Shown here piece by piece: positions 38,301-46,023 of a stretch of DNA of 64,000 bases (the first letter of the stretch is position 1; each line of letters starts with the position of its first letter). The stretch is from Gimesia benthica (GTDB lineage: Bacteria > Planctomycetota > Planctomycetia > Planctomycetales > Planctomycetaceae), in contig NZ_CP043930.1 in the NCBI RefSeq assembly GCF_009720525.1, forward strand, positions 7,018,001-7,082,000. Direction: 5' to 3'. The translations under genes and the position numbers were made by a program. Below the pieces are notes generated by a model that was given only the letters and a program-made list of their open reading frames with translations, ran no database searches and was not told where the DNA came from.

Positions 38301-38832
38301 AAGCCACCTCTGCCACACCGTCTACTGACTGGAGCGCGTACTTAATAAAGAAGTCCTGCTTCGATCTCAACTCAGCCAGATCCATATCTTTTGGCGGCTC
38401 AAGCACATAGTAGAATATTTGTCCTAAAGCAGTGGCATCTGGTGCGAGTGTTGGAACCACACCCTCCGGTAGAGAACCGTTGACTGTAGTCAGTTGTTCT
38501 GCCACACGAGAACGGGCCCAGTAGAAATCGACATCATCGTCAAACGTAACCTGCACGAAGCTAAAGCCGAACATGCTTTTGCCACGGACACTTTTGGAAC
38601 CCGGTACCGCCTGTAACGCAATCGAAAGTGGATATGTAATCTGGTCTTCCACATCTTTCGGAGACCGTCCGGCCCATTCAGTGAGCACGATTACCTGGTT
38701 TTCGCCCACATTGGGAATCGCATCGATGGGAACCTGTTGCGCCGAGTACCAGCCATAACCGAGCAGAGCAACGGACAGTAGTACAATCAGGAGTCGTTGA
38801 CGGAGGCAAAAATCGAGTACGCTGTGAATCAT
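35311..38832 (-). CDS. cusA: CusA-type Cu(I)/Ag(I) RND efflux pump
   Basis: The 1,173-residue pump begins with VPIDAIPNVGENQVIVLTEW and helix 4 reads IAIAIGTMVDMGIIILENIY, the AIGxxVD...EN pattern of Cu+/Ag+ pumps. The three periplasmic methionines that guide Cu+ in E. coli CusA appear conserved: FYMPSLYP, APAAMVETYV and VVMLQSGIK. An extra hydrophobic hairpin lies between the two membrane halves (about residues 500-570). It overlaps the CusB stop by 4 bp (ATGA). The tail is hydrophilic and rich in Gln and Ser. Confidence 0.95.
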   Translation of the reverse strand: MIHSVLDFCLRQRLLIVLLSVALLGYGWYSAQQVPIDAIPNVGENQVIVLTEWAGRSPKDVEDQITYPLSIALQAVPGSKSVRGKSMFGFSFVQVTFDDDVDFYWARSRVAEQLTTVNGSLPEGVVPTLAPDATALGQIFYYVLEPPKDMDLAELRSKQDFFIKYALQSVDGVAEVASIGGYVKQYQIEVDPDELRYHNIPLSKVIDSVKASNIDVGAKTVETGGMEFIVRGKGFIGADKTEQETIEQINSTVITVSKGVPIRISDVAQVQTGPAFRRGALDFNGHESVGGVVVMRYGENPRKVIERVQSKIDSLETELGGIKIHGVYDRSVLIDETVSTLTEALIHETIITIAVMVLFLLHIRASIIIAITLPMAVLMSFIAMKTFGVDANIMSLAGIAIAIGTMVDMGIIILENIYGSLSDWEANGSAGGPQQRLTVIRDSAAEVIPAVITAVSTTIISFLPVFFLTGRDHRLFAPLAWTKTFALVSSLIVAVIVLPMLCRIFLRSSQIPRWGQLAAGAGVGCLTAALCWFVWGDHIAEGSSLTLYAATVFAAVAGFLLGWWVTCEKIRSMEENPASRFVRFLYAGRLRMALRHKLLMLSIPAMIMVLGAGAWLGLPTVLRPLEQVVSLLGADLNEVPGYVDAKHFFTGLKSDDWIALDEGSWFYMPSLYPAASFSQTMEILQAQDTLIKEIPEVQNVLGKIGRAESALDPAPAAMVETYVMLKPRAEWREGITARQIWDEINKVATLPGVTPASPLQPIEGRVVMLQSGIKASMAIRVYGDDLEGLSKASLAVAKNLKQNHYVNAGTVNPDIVMGKPYYEFEVDREEAARYGMTTMMVNQIVSAGLGGIDVTTTVEGRERYPIQVRFERSVRKDLDDLRQVSVVTHGGDIVPLERLADVTTTWGPGAINSEDARLVAHVAFSPSGASGDLETVDEVMSALRAARENGTLTFPDGNFELQAVGSFQNQIEANRRLMWIIPTVLLVNLLIIYLSFQDLAIAAIVFSGIPVAFAGGMIAVAWMGVDMNTAVWVGFIALFGIAVDDGVVMATYIQQTLKRRSVTSIADLREAIYEAGLKRIRPCVMTTLTTIFALLPVLISQGRGADVARAMALPVLGGMLVEPFTTFIVPTIYCAYLEFKIRVGLQGHVLCQDQQQSGSQNSSFDPALTGPVS

Positions 38833-40790
38833 TGTCGAGCCTTCTTATTCTGTCCGGCGGCTGTTTGTGGTGTGACGGGCCGTGGTGGTTTCAGTTTCAA
38901 AGATTCGTGTTCTATTTCCATGTCCATAGGCATATCAATTGGGGGCAGGCTGTCGTCAAATTCCATGATTTCAGGCATATCCAGGGGGGGGAGTTCCATA
39001 TCATTCCCTGAGTCGAACTGATTCTTCGATGCATCTGCAGTTTTGATTATTTCCAGATATTTCTGAGGATGTTCCAAAAGACTTTCGCGGCAGCCTTCAC
39101 AACAGATGAAAACAGTTTCTCCATTCACGTCTACTTTGGGAGGTGCGCCCATCGAACCTAGATACATCATGGTTACCGGACAAATCCGTTGATTTTCGAC
39201 CAGTTTTTGGTCTGTTTTAGGGAGTTTCGAAAGCGTGGCCAACATCGTTTCCGACAGGCCTTCATCCGGCAGCGGTTCGGCCCGAGTCGGATCAATCAGA
39301 GAAGGATTACCCGCCAACTGCATCTGCGAATCGATCAGGAAGTTCCCCCTGGTCGCCACCTGTTCCCCTTGTGTCACCCCTTTCAGGATCACGATCTGCT
39401 CACCACAGATCGGACCGAGTACGACGTTGCGTATCTCAAAGCGACCTGGCTTGGTTTCGACATAGAGCACACTGTGTTCGCCCGCCATCAGAACCGCATC
39501 GCGGGGCACTGTGAGCGCTTCACTCTCAGCAAATGACTGCGACACATAACCATACTGCGACGTGGGAACCAGATCTTGGCCTGACAGAGGGCACTTACCG
39601 GAGGCTTTGGCGATAATATGAGGATGTCGCGGACAAATCCAACAATCCGCTAACTCGGAATCATAGATGCCGCTTGACTTTGCTTTGCTTCCCGCAGGAA
39701 GGGAGATCGTCGCGCGTGCATAATCTCCGACGCGTAACTGTCCTTGTAGATTCGGTATCACAATCCGCACACCCACCGTACGAGTCTGGGGATCGACCTG
39801 AGGATCGATAAACGCCACACGGCCGGAAATGGTCTCATCGGGCTGAGACTGGATAATCGCCTCGACTTTCTGTCCGTAACGGATCGCTGCAGCATCTTCA
39901 GGAAACAGCTCGAGCATCAGCCACAACTGCGAAAGATCGGCCAACTGATAGATGACCTGACCTTCTTTGACATACTGGCCTTCGATGGCCTGTTTTTTGA
40001 TCACCGTTCCACTGATGGGGGCACATAAATGCATTCGGCTATTAGCAGTGCCCGTTTTTTCGATTTCGTCGATCTGTGACATTGTCATGCCAAGTTCGAC
40101 TAACCTCTGTTTCGAACTCTGATAGAGATTTTCGTTAGTCTGGATCACCCGCTGAAGTGTGGCAGAGCGACTGTGCTTTAACGCTTTTTTTGCCAGAAGC
40201 AGCTCGACCTGACTCGAATAAAGCAGGGGCGAGTAAATATATGCCAGATGATCTCCCTGTTTGACTTCGACACCGGTGAAGTCGGCATAGAGTCGTTCAA
40301 TACGACCGTCCACATAGGCAGACAGTGTTTTAAGGTTGCCTTCGTCATAGCCCAATTCACCCACGGAATGGATTGTATGAGTCAGAGGGAGTGATTGGAC
40401 CGTTGCGGTTTGAATATTGGCAATCCGTCTGGCAGCGGGATCAATGTGGACTGCGCGGGGATCTGAGTTCGAGCCATCGGAAGTCGCGGGCACAAGCTCC
40501 ATTGCACACACCGGACACCGGCCGGGTTCTGATTGAGGCGGGGTGCACATCATCGGACAAATATATTTGATGGCTTTGCTGAGAGCAGAACCGTGACTAT
40601 GGCCTCCTCCGCCTGCAGTAATAAATCCCATCTGCTGGGCGACTCCCAGTCCGGCGATCAACAGTGCCCCACACAGCAGAAACAGTGCTGGTTGTACCAG
40701 TAGTCGAATCCACCAATGGCGTGTCTCCTGTTTGCGCTGAGAGGCTGCATTATCTACAGCGCAGATCTCACTTTTATTAGAATTATTCAT
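38829..40790 (-). CDS. cusB: CusB-type adaptor fused to a C-terminal YHS-like module
   Basis: The 653-residue protein has one membrane helix, a GGGGHSHGS linker and a heavy-metal-binding domain (ICPMMCTPPQ...RCPVCAMELVP, about residues 73-96). The CusB lipoyl/hairpin/barrel core follows, then a second HMBD-like insert (CWICPRHPHI...KCPLSGQDLVP, about 383-405). After the barrel it continues into a YHS-like module (CPVTMMYLG...VFICCEGC, about 533-570) and a Met/Asp/Pro-rich tail (LPPLDMPEIMEFDD). Fusing the metal acceptor to the adaptor would put the CusF/YHS function in cis. It is translationally coupled to CusA. Confidence 0.92.
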   Translation of the reverse strand: MNNSNKSEICAVDNAASQRKQETRHWWIRLLVQPALFLLCGALLIAGLGVAQQMGFITAGGGGHSHGSALSKAIKYICPMMCTPPQSEPGRCPVCAMELVPATSDGSNSDPRAVHIDPAARRIANIQTATVQSLPLTHTIHSVGELGYDEGNLKTLSAYVDGRIERLYADFTGVEVKQGDHLAYIYSPLLYSSQVELLLAKKALKHSRSATLQRVIQTNENLYQSSKQRLVELGMTMSQIDEIEKTGTANSRMHLCAPISGTVIKKQAIEGQYVKEGQVIYQLADLSQLWLMLELFPEDAAAIRYGQKVEAIIQSQPDETISGRVAFIDPQVDPQTRTVGVRIVIPNLQGQLRVGDYARATISLPAGSKAKSSGIYDSELADCWICPRHPHIIAKASGKCPLSGQDLVPTSQYGYVSQSFAESEALTVPRDAVLMAGEHSVLYVETKPGRFEIRNVVLGPICGEQIVILKGVTQGEQVATRGNFLIDSQMQLAGNPSLIDPTRAEPLPDEGLSETMLATLSKLPKTDQKLVENQRICPVTMMYLGSMGAPPKVDVNGETVFICCEGCRESLLEHPQKYLEIIKTADASKNQFDSGNDMELPPLDMPEIMEFDDSLPPIDMPMDMEIEHESLKLKPPRPVTPQTAAGQNKKARQ

Positions 40791-40962
40791 ACCAACCTCA
40801 ACAGAATTGTTTCAGCCAACTGTAATCTCTTAGGAAAATGGGGTCTGTCCGTTTTACTTTGGCCAGGGATTGATGAATCGAAAACGCATCAACTCTGGAG
40901 CGTGTTAATACAACTGTAAAACAGGGGCAAACTGCGCGCACAAAGACAGCAAAGGCGTGAGA

Positions 40963-41352
40963 TCAGATCAGCCAGCGGCAAAGAATCTCTTGCTGGCGAG
41001 GAATGGGCCGAAATGAGAATGGCAGGGTGTCAAACGTAGCGTCTGCTTGCGATTGTTTCATGCAGACAGCAAACGTGACGACCAGTGCGGCTGCGCGCCG
41101 GGATGATTCACGTTCATGTGAACTACGATTTTCATCCGGAGCGGCAGGAAGTTCCTTCTCGACTGAACATCGGCATTGCAGCTGATGAGATGATTGAGAG
41201 CAGCAACTGTATTCCGCTTCAATCAAGGGTAAGCAGCAGCACGCTTCAGTACCACAATGACTACCAGCCTGCGCTAACGGAACAATTCCCCCGAAGAGAG
41301 TTGCTGCCACCAGCACACAGGAAGTCAATGAGTGAATAGAAAACGGAAACAT
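40963..41352 (-). CDS. Small secreted Cys-rich protein upstream of CusBA
   Basis: From ATG at 41352 (a TTG at 41412 is less likely) the product of about 130 residues has a signal peptide ending PLAQAGS, then HCGTEACCCLP, EYSCCSQSSHQLQCRCSV and a basic-acidic helix, ending QQEILCRWLI. No named domain is recognised. It belongs to the group of small leaders at 3714, 9184, 29748 and 41588. It lies 173 bp upstream of the CusB start. A role in capturing copper or similar thiophilic metal is inferred from the cysteines. Confidence 0.55.
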   Translation of the reverse strand: MFPFSIHSLTSCVLVAATLFGGIVPLAQAGSHCGTEACCCLPLIEAEYSCCSQSSHQLQCRCSVEKELPAAPDENRSSHERESSRRAAALVVTFAVCMKQSQADATFDTLPFSFRPIPRQQEILCRWLI

Positions 41353-41587
41353 CGCTACACCAGTCAAAAGGAAAGTCTCATTTGTTTTAAGGCCCAGACT
41401 TACGACAGTCAAGTCTGAATTCTGTTCACGCTAAGCTGAGCAATTCTCATGGTCTACCCTAATACTGGATTTTTAAAGACTTTGCATCGTTTAATGCGAT
41501 CAGAAATTTGTTACTGATTGCGAAACGATAGCGCAGGGAAAAAAAACAGACGTGTGAGCAGCGCGTAAAGATATTGCTAAAACTAAC

Positions 41588-42079
41588 CTATAGCGTGAAG
41601 CGGCAAAGAGATACGCAGCGATCAAGGGACACCAGAGATGCTGAAATACAGCGAGGTTTTCCCAATTTTGGTGGCTGATCGACAAGAGTCGTCACCACCG
41701 TCAACTGTGACAGGCTCACCAATTTTTCGGAAGGATTTTTCGCGTCTGATGACGGTACAAGGGGACTAACGGGCTGGCTTTGCTTACCACAATGACAGTT
41801 TGTCCCGCAAGAGCATGAACCAGGTTCTGCAGCCTGAGTTTCGATACAACAGGCGTCTTTTTCTGACTGTGACTCACAACCAGAGGCAGAGTCTGTCGTG
41901 ATTTCTGTACCCTCTCCACAATGGCAGATTGGTGCACCCGTACAACAACAGCAGTTCGTGAACGATAGAGAACAACCAAGGCTACAGTTACAGGAAGCAG
42001 CAGGTAGATCTTGCAATGGAACTGTCAGCATAGCTAGACAGATCAAAATGCGAGTCGTGATTGTATTAGTCATCCACAT
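41588..42079 (-). CDS. Very Cys-rich secreted protein (CusBA leader)
   Basis: The chosen start, ATG 42079, gives a signal peptide (TRILICLAMLTVPLQDLPAA) followed by about 18 cysteines: CNCSLGCSL, TNCCCCTGAPICHCG, DACCIETQ and CSCGTNCHCG. It ends with VSLCRFTL, close to CRWLI in the neighbour at 40963. The CxC and CCCC clusters resemble metallothioneins but the protein has a signal peptide, so it would act in the periplasm. The upstream in-frame ATG at 42136 is possible. Function is inferred. Confidence 0.6.
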   Translation of the reverse strand: MWMTNTITTRILICLAMLTVPLQDLPAASCNCSLGCSLSFTNCCCCTGAPICHCGEGTEITTDSASGCESQSEKDACCIETQAAEPGSCSCGTNCHCGKQSQPVSPLVPSSDAKNPSEKLVSLSQLTVVTTLVDQPPKLGKPRCISASLVSLDRCVSLCRFTL

Positions 42080-42136
42080 GAAAGAAAAACCCTTTATTCT
42101 CTGCTGCCCTGTGTCAGCGAGGAAGTTTCTATCCAT

Positions 42137-42630
42137 TTAAATCGGTCCATACAGAAATGAACTACAGGCGAACTATCTGGAAATCGTCAATCTTTTCAGG
42201 ATGTGTCGCAAAAATGTAGATGCTAAAGATTTGGGTAGACTGCGGGAGTATCTTCATAATCAGACATAGAGTCAATAGAGGTTACGCTTGCATCTCTATC
42301 ATGTAATCGATGCAGAAACTGGTGAGATGAAAATCTCCAATCTGAATCTGAACTCATTACATTTCAATCACTTCCATCATCAGGGGAGGCGATTCATTAC
42401 ATAAATAGAATGGCCCCTTTAAGTTCGTTCTGTCGATTATGCCAACCCAAATGGACCAATTCTCCCGCAGTTATATTTCAATGTTGCCAGGTCACTATTT
42501 CTTCAAAGTGAGCTAAAAAAAGCTGATATTTACAAATTCAAAGTAAGTCGTGAAGAAACCGGTATCATCACGCATCCAATACCAGCGATAGCGTTCAATT
42601 TAACATTTCAAATATTTTTGGGAGAAGATC
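42137..42630. other. Intergenic region with divergent promoters
   Basis: No gene is supported in 494 bp between the minus-strand Cys-rich gene and the plus-strand gene at 42631. A stretch around 42285-42360 looks coding (HLYHVIDAETGEM) but has no start and hits stops. Promoters for both directions must lie here. Confidence 0.4.
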
Positions 42631-43188
42631 ATGAAACACTCACGTCTCTTATTAGCAGGAATCTGTTTTGCTATCGTCGCGCCTGCGATATTGTCAAAAG
42701 ATCTGTCGGCGTTTGCCCCGCCGGGATCGCGCCCATATATGGGAAAGCCTCACTATGGGTCGAGCACTTTCCGTTCATCGCGCAACATGAATCACGCGAG
42801 AGATTATTCTCGTGACCTCTATTACTATACTCGTGATGCTCAAACCATCGACCCAGAACTGGCAAGGTCAGAGTCCACAGAACTCGCGCGGAATATCGAC
42901 GCTACGAAAAAGGAACTCGCCACGATCCGCAAAGAGTACGCCGGAGATAAAGAAGTCCTGGCGAGCTTAAAGGTAATTGAAGACCATCTAACGAATGCAA
43001 CAGCACAACACAAGAAACTACACGCTGAATGCCAGATGGACACGTTCGATCGAACTGCTGGGATGAAATGCTGCAGTGACATCACCAAAGAGTTGGAAAA
43101 AGCGATGGCTGAGCATGCAGCGCTGATGCGTAAACTCGAAATTAAGGAACTAGCCAATAGTAAGAAGGAAACCACACCAAAAAAGTAA
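42631..43188 (+). CDS. Secreted helical protein of unknown function
   Basis: The 185-residue product has a signal peptide (LLLAGICFAIVAPAILS), a Tyr/Arg-rich linker, then two long amphipathic helices (about residues 75-175) with ELARNIDATKKELATIRK and ITKELEKAMAEHAALMRK. A CQMD...MKCCSD cysteine group lies between them. GGGAG seven bases before the ATG fixes the start. I do not recognise the family. The next gene is also a periplasmic helical protein, suggesting a CpxP/Spy-like scavenger or chaperone pair, which is inferred. Confidence 0.6.
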   Translation: MKHSRLLLAGICFAIVAPAILSKDLSAFAPPGSRPYMGKPHYGSSTFRSSRNMNHARDYSRDLYYYTRDAQTIDPELARSESTELARNIDATKKELATIRKEYAGDKEVLASLKVIEDHLTNATAQHKKLHAECQMDTFDRTAGMKCCSDITKELEKAMAEHAALMRKLEIKELANSKKETTPKK

Positions 43189-43630
43189 GTGTTTGTGATC
43201 TCTCCAACAATACTGGCGATCCTTACAGACAATGAAGGAGAGCATTATTTCATATTTTGACAAATTGAATACCTGCAAACGAGAGGGGATTCACCAAGGA
43301 AGTTGCTGTTCTTCCTTGGTGCCTTCGGATCTAGACGGATGAGAAATTCAAGATTTCATTGATTTTGTTTGTCAGAGTCGAGGCAAGGCCGCTCGCACTT
43401 CGTTCCAGCGATTGCTGCTAAAGGCCGAAGAGGAAATGGCTTAGAAAGCGACCATCCTCAATGCTCACGACAGCAAGTTCTCTCTGGCCTTAAAATAGAT
43501 TGATGCGGAATACAAACATGATGCTGCCAAAGACACCATGATAACACGAAGGCGAAGCTCGAAAATCAGAAATAAAAGAGGTTTCCGTCTAGATTCTCAG
43601 TTAAAAATCAGTTGAATGAGGAGCGTTATA
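43189..43630. other. Intergenic region with hairpin and possible gene scrap
   Basis: A hairpin lies at 43292-43321. From about 43350 to 43600 a plus-strand frame reads SRGKAARTSFQRLLLKAEEE with two in-frame TAG stops, possibly a relic of a helical protein; I cannot name it. Confidence 0.35.
43292..43321. terminator. 11-bp perfect hairpin after the helical-protein gene
   Basis: CACCAAGGAAG pairs with CTTCCTTGGTG around eight bases, about 100 bp after the stop at 43188. No strong T-run follows, so a Rho-independent terminator is not certain. Confidence 0.5.
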
Positions 43631-44458
43631 ATGAACTACGCCACAAGGACCAAGAATTTTCAAATTGTTTTGACTTTGGTCGCAGTCCTTTTCTTATTGA
43701 GTTTAGTCAGTTTGAGGACAGTCCGCGCACAAAGTTCTACAGCGAAAGGTAGTCCTCACACGAATCACACTTCAGGCAAGTCAACCACCGGTGACCAATC
43801 GTTAGCCGCTCAAATTCAAGACTTACAAACCAAAGTGGCGAAACTCGAAATGACGTTACAGCAAAAGCACGATGGCAAAATGGGCTCCGGGATGAAAAGC
43901 AATCCGATGAAGGACATGATGGGGAAAGGTATGGGAAAAAAAGTTGGCATGGGCATGGCAACAATGTCTGGGCAGCGAATGTCTGAAATGGGAATGATGA
44001 ATGGAAAAGGAATGTCGGGAATGGCAATGATGGGACAGATGAAAGGCATGGGGCAGATGCAGATGCCGTCGGCATTGCCTGGGTTTGCCGGCGCATCGCA
44101 CATCTATCATATTGGCGCCACCAGTTTTTTTCTCGACCATTCACAGCACATCACGTTGACTCAAGAACAACAAGTAAAGCTGAATCAAATCAAGGAAAAG
44201 GTGTTGTTGGGTCAGGCCACATTTGACCGTTGGATTTCGGAGGCAGAGCAGGAACTTTGGGTGTTAACCAGTTCCGATACGCCCGCCGCGGCCAAGATTG
44301 AGACCAAGATTCGTGAAATCGAAAAACTCCGTAGCGACAAGCGGATCGCCTACATCCGAGCAGTCGGGGAAGCAGCCAGGGTTCTCACTGACGAACAACG
44401 TCAAACTCTCGTCGGAAACTTGTCTCCGGATCACCAGACGACGGGGGCGCGCGAATAG
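43631..44458 (+). CDS. CpxP/ZraP-like periplasmic protein with Met-rich segment
   Basis: From ATG at 43631 (GAGGAG upstream; an ATG at 43616 overlaps that site) the product has a signal peptide and a coiled coil (SLAAQIQDLQTKVAKLEMTL). A segment of about 75 residues then repeats Gly, Met and Lys (MKDMMGKGMGKKVGMGMATM), followed by a helical domain with two LTxxQ-like motifs (ITLTQEQQVKLNQIK and VLTDEQRQTLVGNL). LTxxQ motifs mark the CpxP/Spy/ZraP family of zinc- or copper-linked periplasmic chaperones. The methionines fit soft-metal (Cu+/Ag+) binding. Placement beside the efflux genes supports that; the exact role is inferred. Confidence 0.75.
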   Translation: MNYATRTKNFQIVLTLVAVLFLLSLVSLRTVRAQSSTAKGSPHTNHTSGKSTTGDQSLAAQIQDLQTKVAKLEMTLQQKHDGKMGSGMKSNPMKDMMGKGMGKKVGMGMATMSGQRMSEMGMMNGKGMSGMAMMGQMKGMGQMQMPSALPGFAGASHIYHIGATSFFLDHSQHITLTQEQQVKLNQIKEKVLLGQATFDRWISEAEQELWVLTSSDTPAAAKIETKIREIEKLRSDKRIAYIRAVGEAARVLTDEQRQTLVGNLSPDHQTTGARE

Positions 44459-44832
44459 AACTAAGTCATCACTCACGCGGGAAAAGGTCTGAGAATAGTT
44501 ACTAAATTTTTTATAGAGCAAGATGAAGAATAAGTAAGAATACGAACAATAACCACCGCTACGGCAACGTATAATTTGCCATGAGCAGAATTTTGTGAAC
44601 TAGAAGCACGAGATCACGTTTAGCAAATGATTTGTTTGTCACGGCATCCAACTATAGCGATTCAAAATGCTGCCAAAGCTTTGAATGCTGCCAGGTCTGA
44701 TTCTGGCAGTCAATTGGGGGTGGGAAGCAAATCATCACCTCTGTGGCAAAGACAAAGTCCACCCAAGTAGATTCTGAAATCATTAAGACTCTCGACGAAA
44801 AACCCTCTTGTAATGTAACAAGGAACAGTTTT
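44459..44832. other. Intergenic region
   Basis: No gene. A small hairpin CTGCCAG/CTGGCAG occurs at 44688-44709. An in-frame upstream GTG (44743) could extend the next gene, but its ribosome-binding site is worse. Confidence 0.35.
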
Positions 44833-45123
44833 ATGTCAAAACGAAAAACAAAATCGACGAAGTTTAACTGCCACGCACCAGACGCTGAAGTTGTGTTTTT
44901 GGCCGGTACATTCAATGACTGGCAAATGGATGCAACACCGATGACAACGGACGGCAAAGGTAACTGGACTACCGAATTGAAATTACCACCCGGGAGGAGT
45001 GAATATAAGTTCGTCGTGGACGGCCAGTGGTGCTGTGAGCCAAACTGCCAGACTTCGGACGAATGCCCCAAATGTGTTCCGAATGACTTCGGCACGCTGA
45101 ACCGGTTCGTCGATGTCGTATGA
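44833..45123 (+). CDS. CBM48/glycogen-binding-fold mini-protein with Cys cluster
   Basis: The 96-residue product has the early-set/CBM48 pattern: FNCHAPDAEVVFLAGTFNDW, WTTELKLPPGRSEYKFVVDG and FGTLNRFVDV. Members bind glucans or serve as AMPK-beta-like modules. In place of the usual acidic loop after the VDG strand it has WCCEPNCQTSDECPKC, five cysteines in 16 residues. AAGGA precedes the ATG at 44833. Its link to the metal genes around it is unexplained; the Cys loop suggests a metal-dependent or structural-metal variant. Confidence 0.75.
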   Translation: MSKRKTKSTKFNCHAPDAEVVFLAGTFNDWQMDATPMTTDGKGNWTTELKLPPGRSEYKFVVDGQWCCEPNCQTSDECPKCVPNDFGTLNRFVDVV

Positions 45124-45236
45124 TTTTCCCCGTACATTACGGGCAATGAAAGGAGAGACGAAAAACAGCACGTTCACAATATACGGTCAGAAAAACCATG
45201 TTTGTCCTCAACTAACTAGTTAAAGGAGCCACGCTC

Positions 45237-45686
45237 ATGACAAAGAAAACTAACCTCATCAGCAAGCTTAGCATCACTACTGGACTTACACTCGCTATTT
45301 CGATGATGGTGTGGTGGTCCGTTGCAGCCCAAGCAGATGACAAAAAACATGATGCTCATCATGGGCATGATGCGGTCCATATGAACCACATCAAGACCCA
45401 AGCAGAGGCGGAAGCTCTGAAGCCGGGAGACTCGATTGCCATGGCGTGTAGCATGTGCAAGCATGTGATGGTCCAGCATGTGACTAAGGACAAATCGCAT
45501 GTCAAAATGCTGACTATTGGCCAAAAGCACAAATGTGCCGCTTGTGGCGGTAGTGTCGCTGTTGTTGGTACCGGTAAAGGCAAAGGAAAGAACGAAGAAG
45601 TGAACCATGTTTGCTCGAAGTGTGGTGATGACGCGATGTTTGTCTGTGCGACCAAGCCTGGCAGCGGTGCTAAACACCATCACTAA
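45237..45686 (+). CDS. Secreted Cys/His-rich zinc-ribbon-like protein
   Basis: The 149-residue product has a signal peptide, a His-rich start (DDKKHDAHHGHDAVHMNH) and then CSMCKHVMVQHV, CAACGGSVAVVG and HVCSKCGDDAMFVC, which give paired CxxC knuckles. A GKGKGK linker and a HHH tail complete it. AAAGGAG precedes the ATG at 45237. Predicted to bind Zn2+, Cu+ or another soft metal outside the cytoplasm; I do not know the family name. Confidence 0.7.
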   Translation: MTKKTNLISKLSITTGLTLAISMMVWWSVAAQADDKKHDAHHGHDAVHMNHIKTQAEAEALKPGDSIAMACSMCKHVMVQHVTKDKSHVKMLTIGQKHKCAACGGSVAVVGTGKGKGKNEEVNHVCSKCGDDAMFVCATKPGSGAKHHH

Positions 45687-46023
45687 CCAGGCAAAAAGAA
45701 ACCTGAAATAGTTAAGACTTAATCTGACCGTGAGGGTCAGGACTACACCAAGCTGTCACCGTAGGGCAGAATCCCAACCTGCCCTACGGTTGTATAAGTC
45801 CCTGTGGGGAGTCAAATTCGCTATGTGCCGATTCGTCCTTTACATGGAGGCCGAGATCACTCTGAATGTCTTAACAACGCGCCCATCTAACCGAGCATCG
45901 TCGATAATCATTGCGTCTGAGCCACTCAACGACGAGCCAGACTGAGAACCCGTTCCGCACAACCATCTGTTACCGATACTTCCCAACCGTTCAATGCAGC
46001 TGCGAGGCATCGGGTGATCGCTC
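45687..46023. other. Intergenic region with strong hairpin
   Basis: It contains the hairpin at 45759-45789. The rest reads as low-information plus-strand sequence without a start; no gene is supported. Confidence 0.4.
45759..45789. terminator. 11-bp GC-rich hairpin, probable terminator
   Basis: CCGTAGGGCAG pairs perfectly with CTGCCCTACGG around nine bases, 72 bp after the stop at 45686. The following TTGTATAA is only weakly T-rich. The left arm sequence CCGTAGGGCA recurs at 62482, right after the CusB stop. Confidence 0.55.

Noticed and set aside
42285-42400. Possible small gene around 42285-42400 on the plus strand
   Set aside because: The frame lacks a start and a ribosome-binding site and closes quickly; nothing recognisable beyond a short HVIDAETGEM-like match.
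43880-44080. Met/Gly-rich tract as a CRISPR-like or tandem DNA repeat
   Set aside because: Units are irregular in DNA, stay in frame and encode a Met-rich protein segment; there are no spacers.
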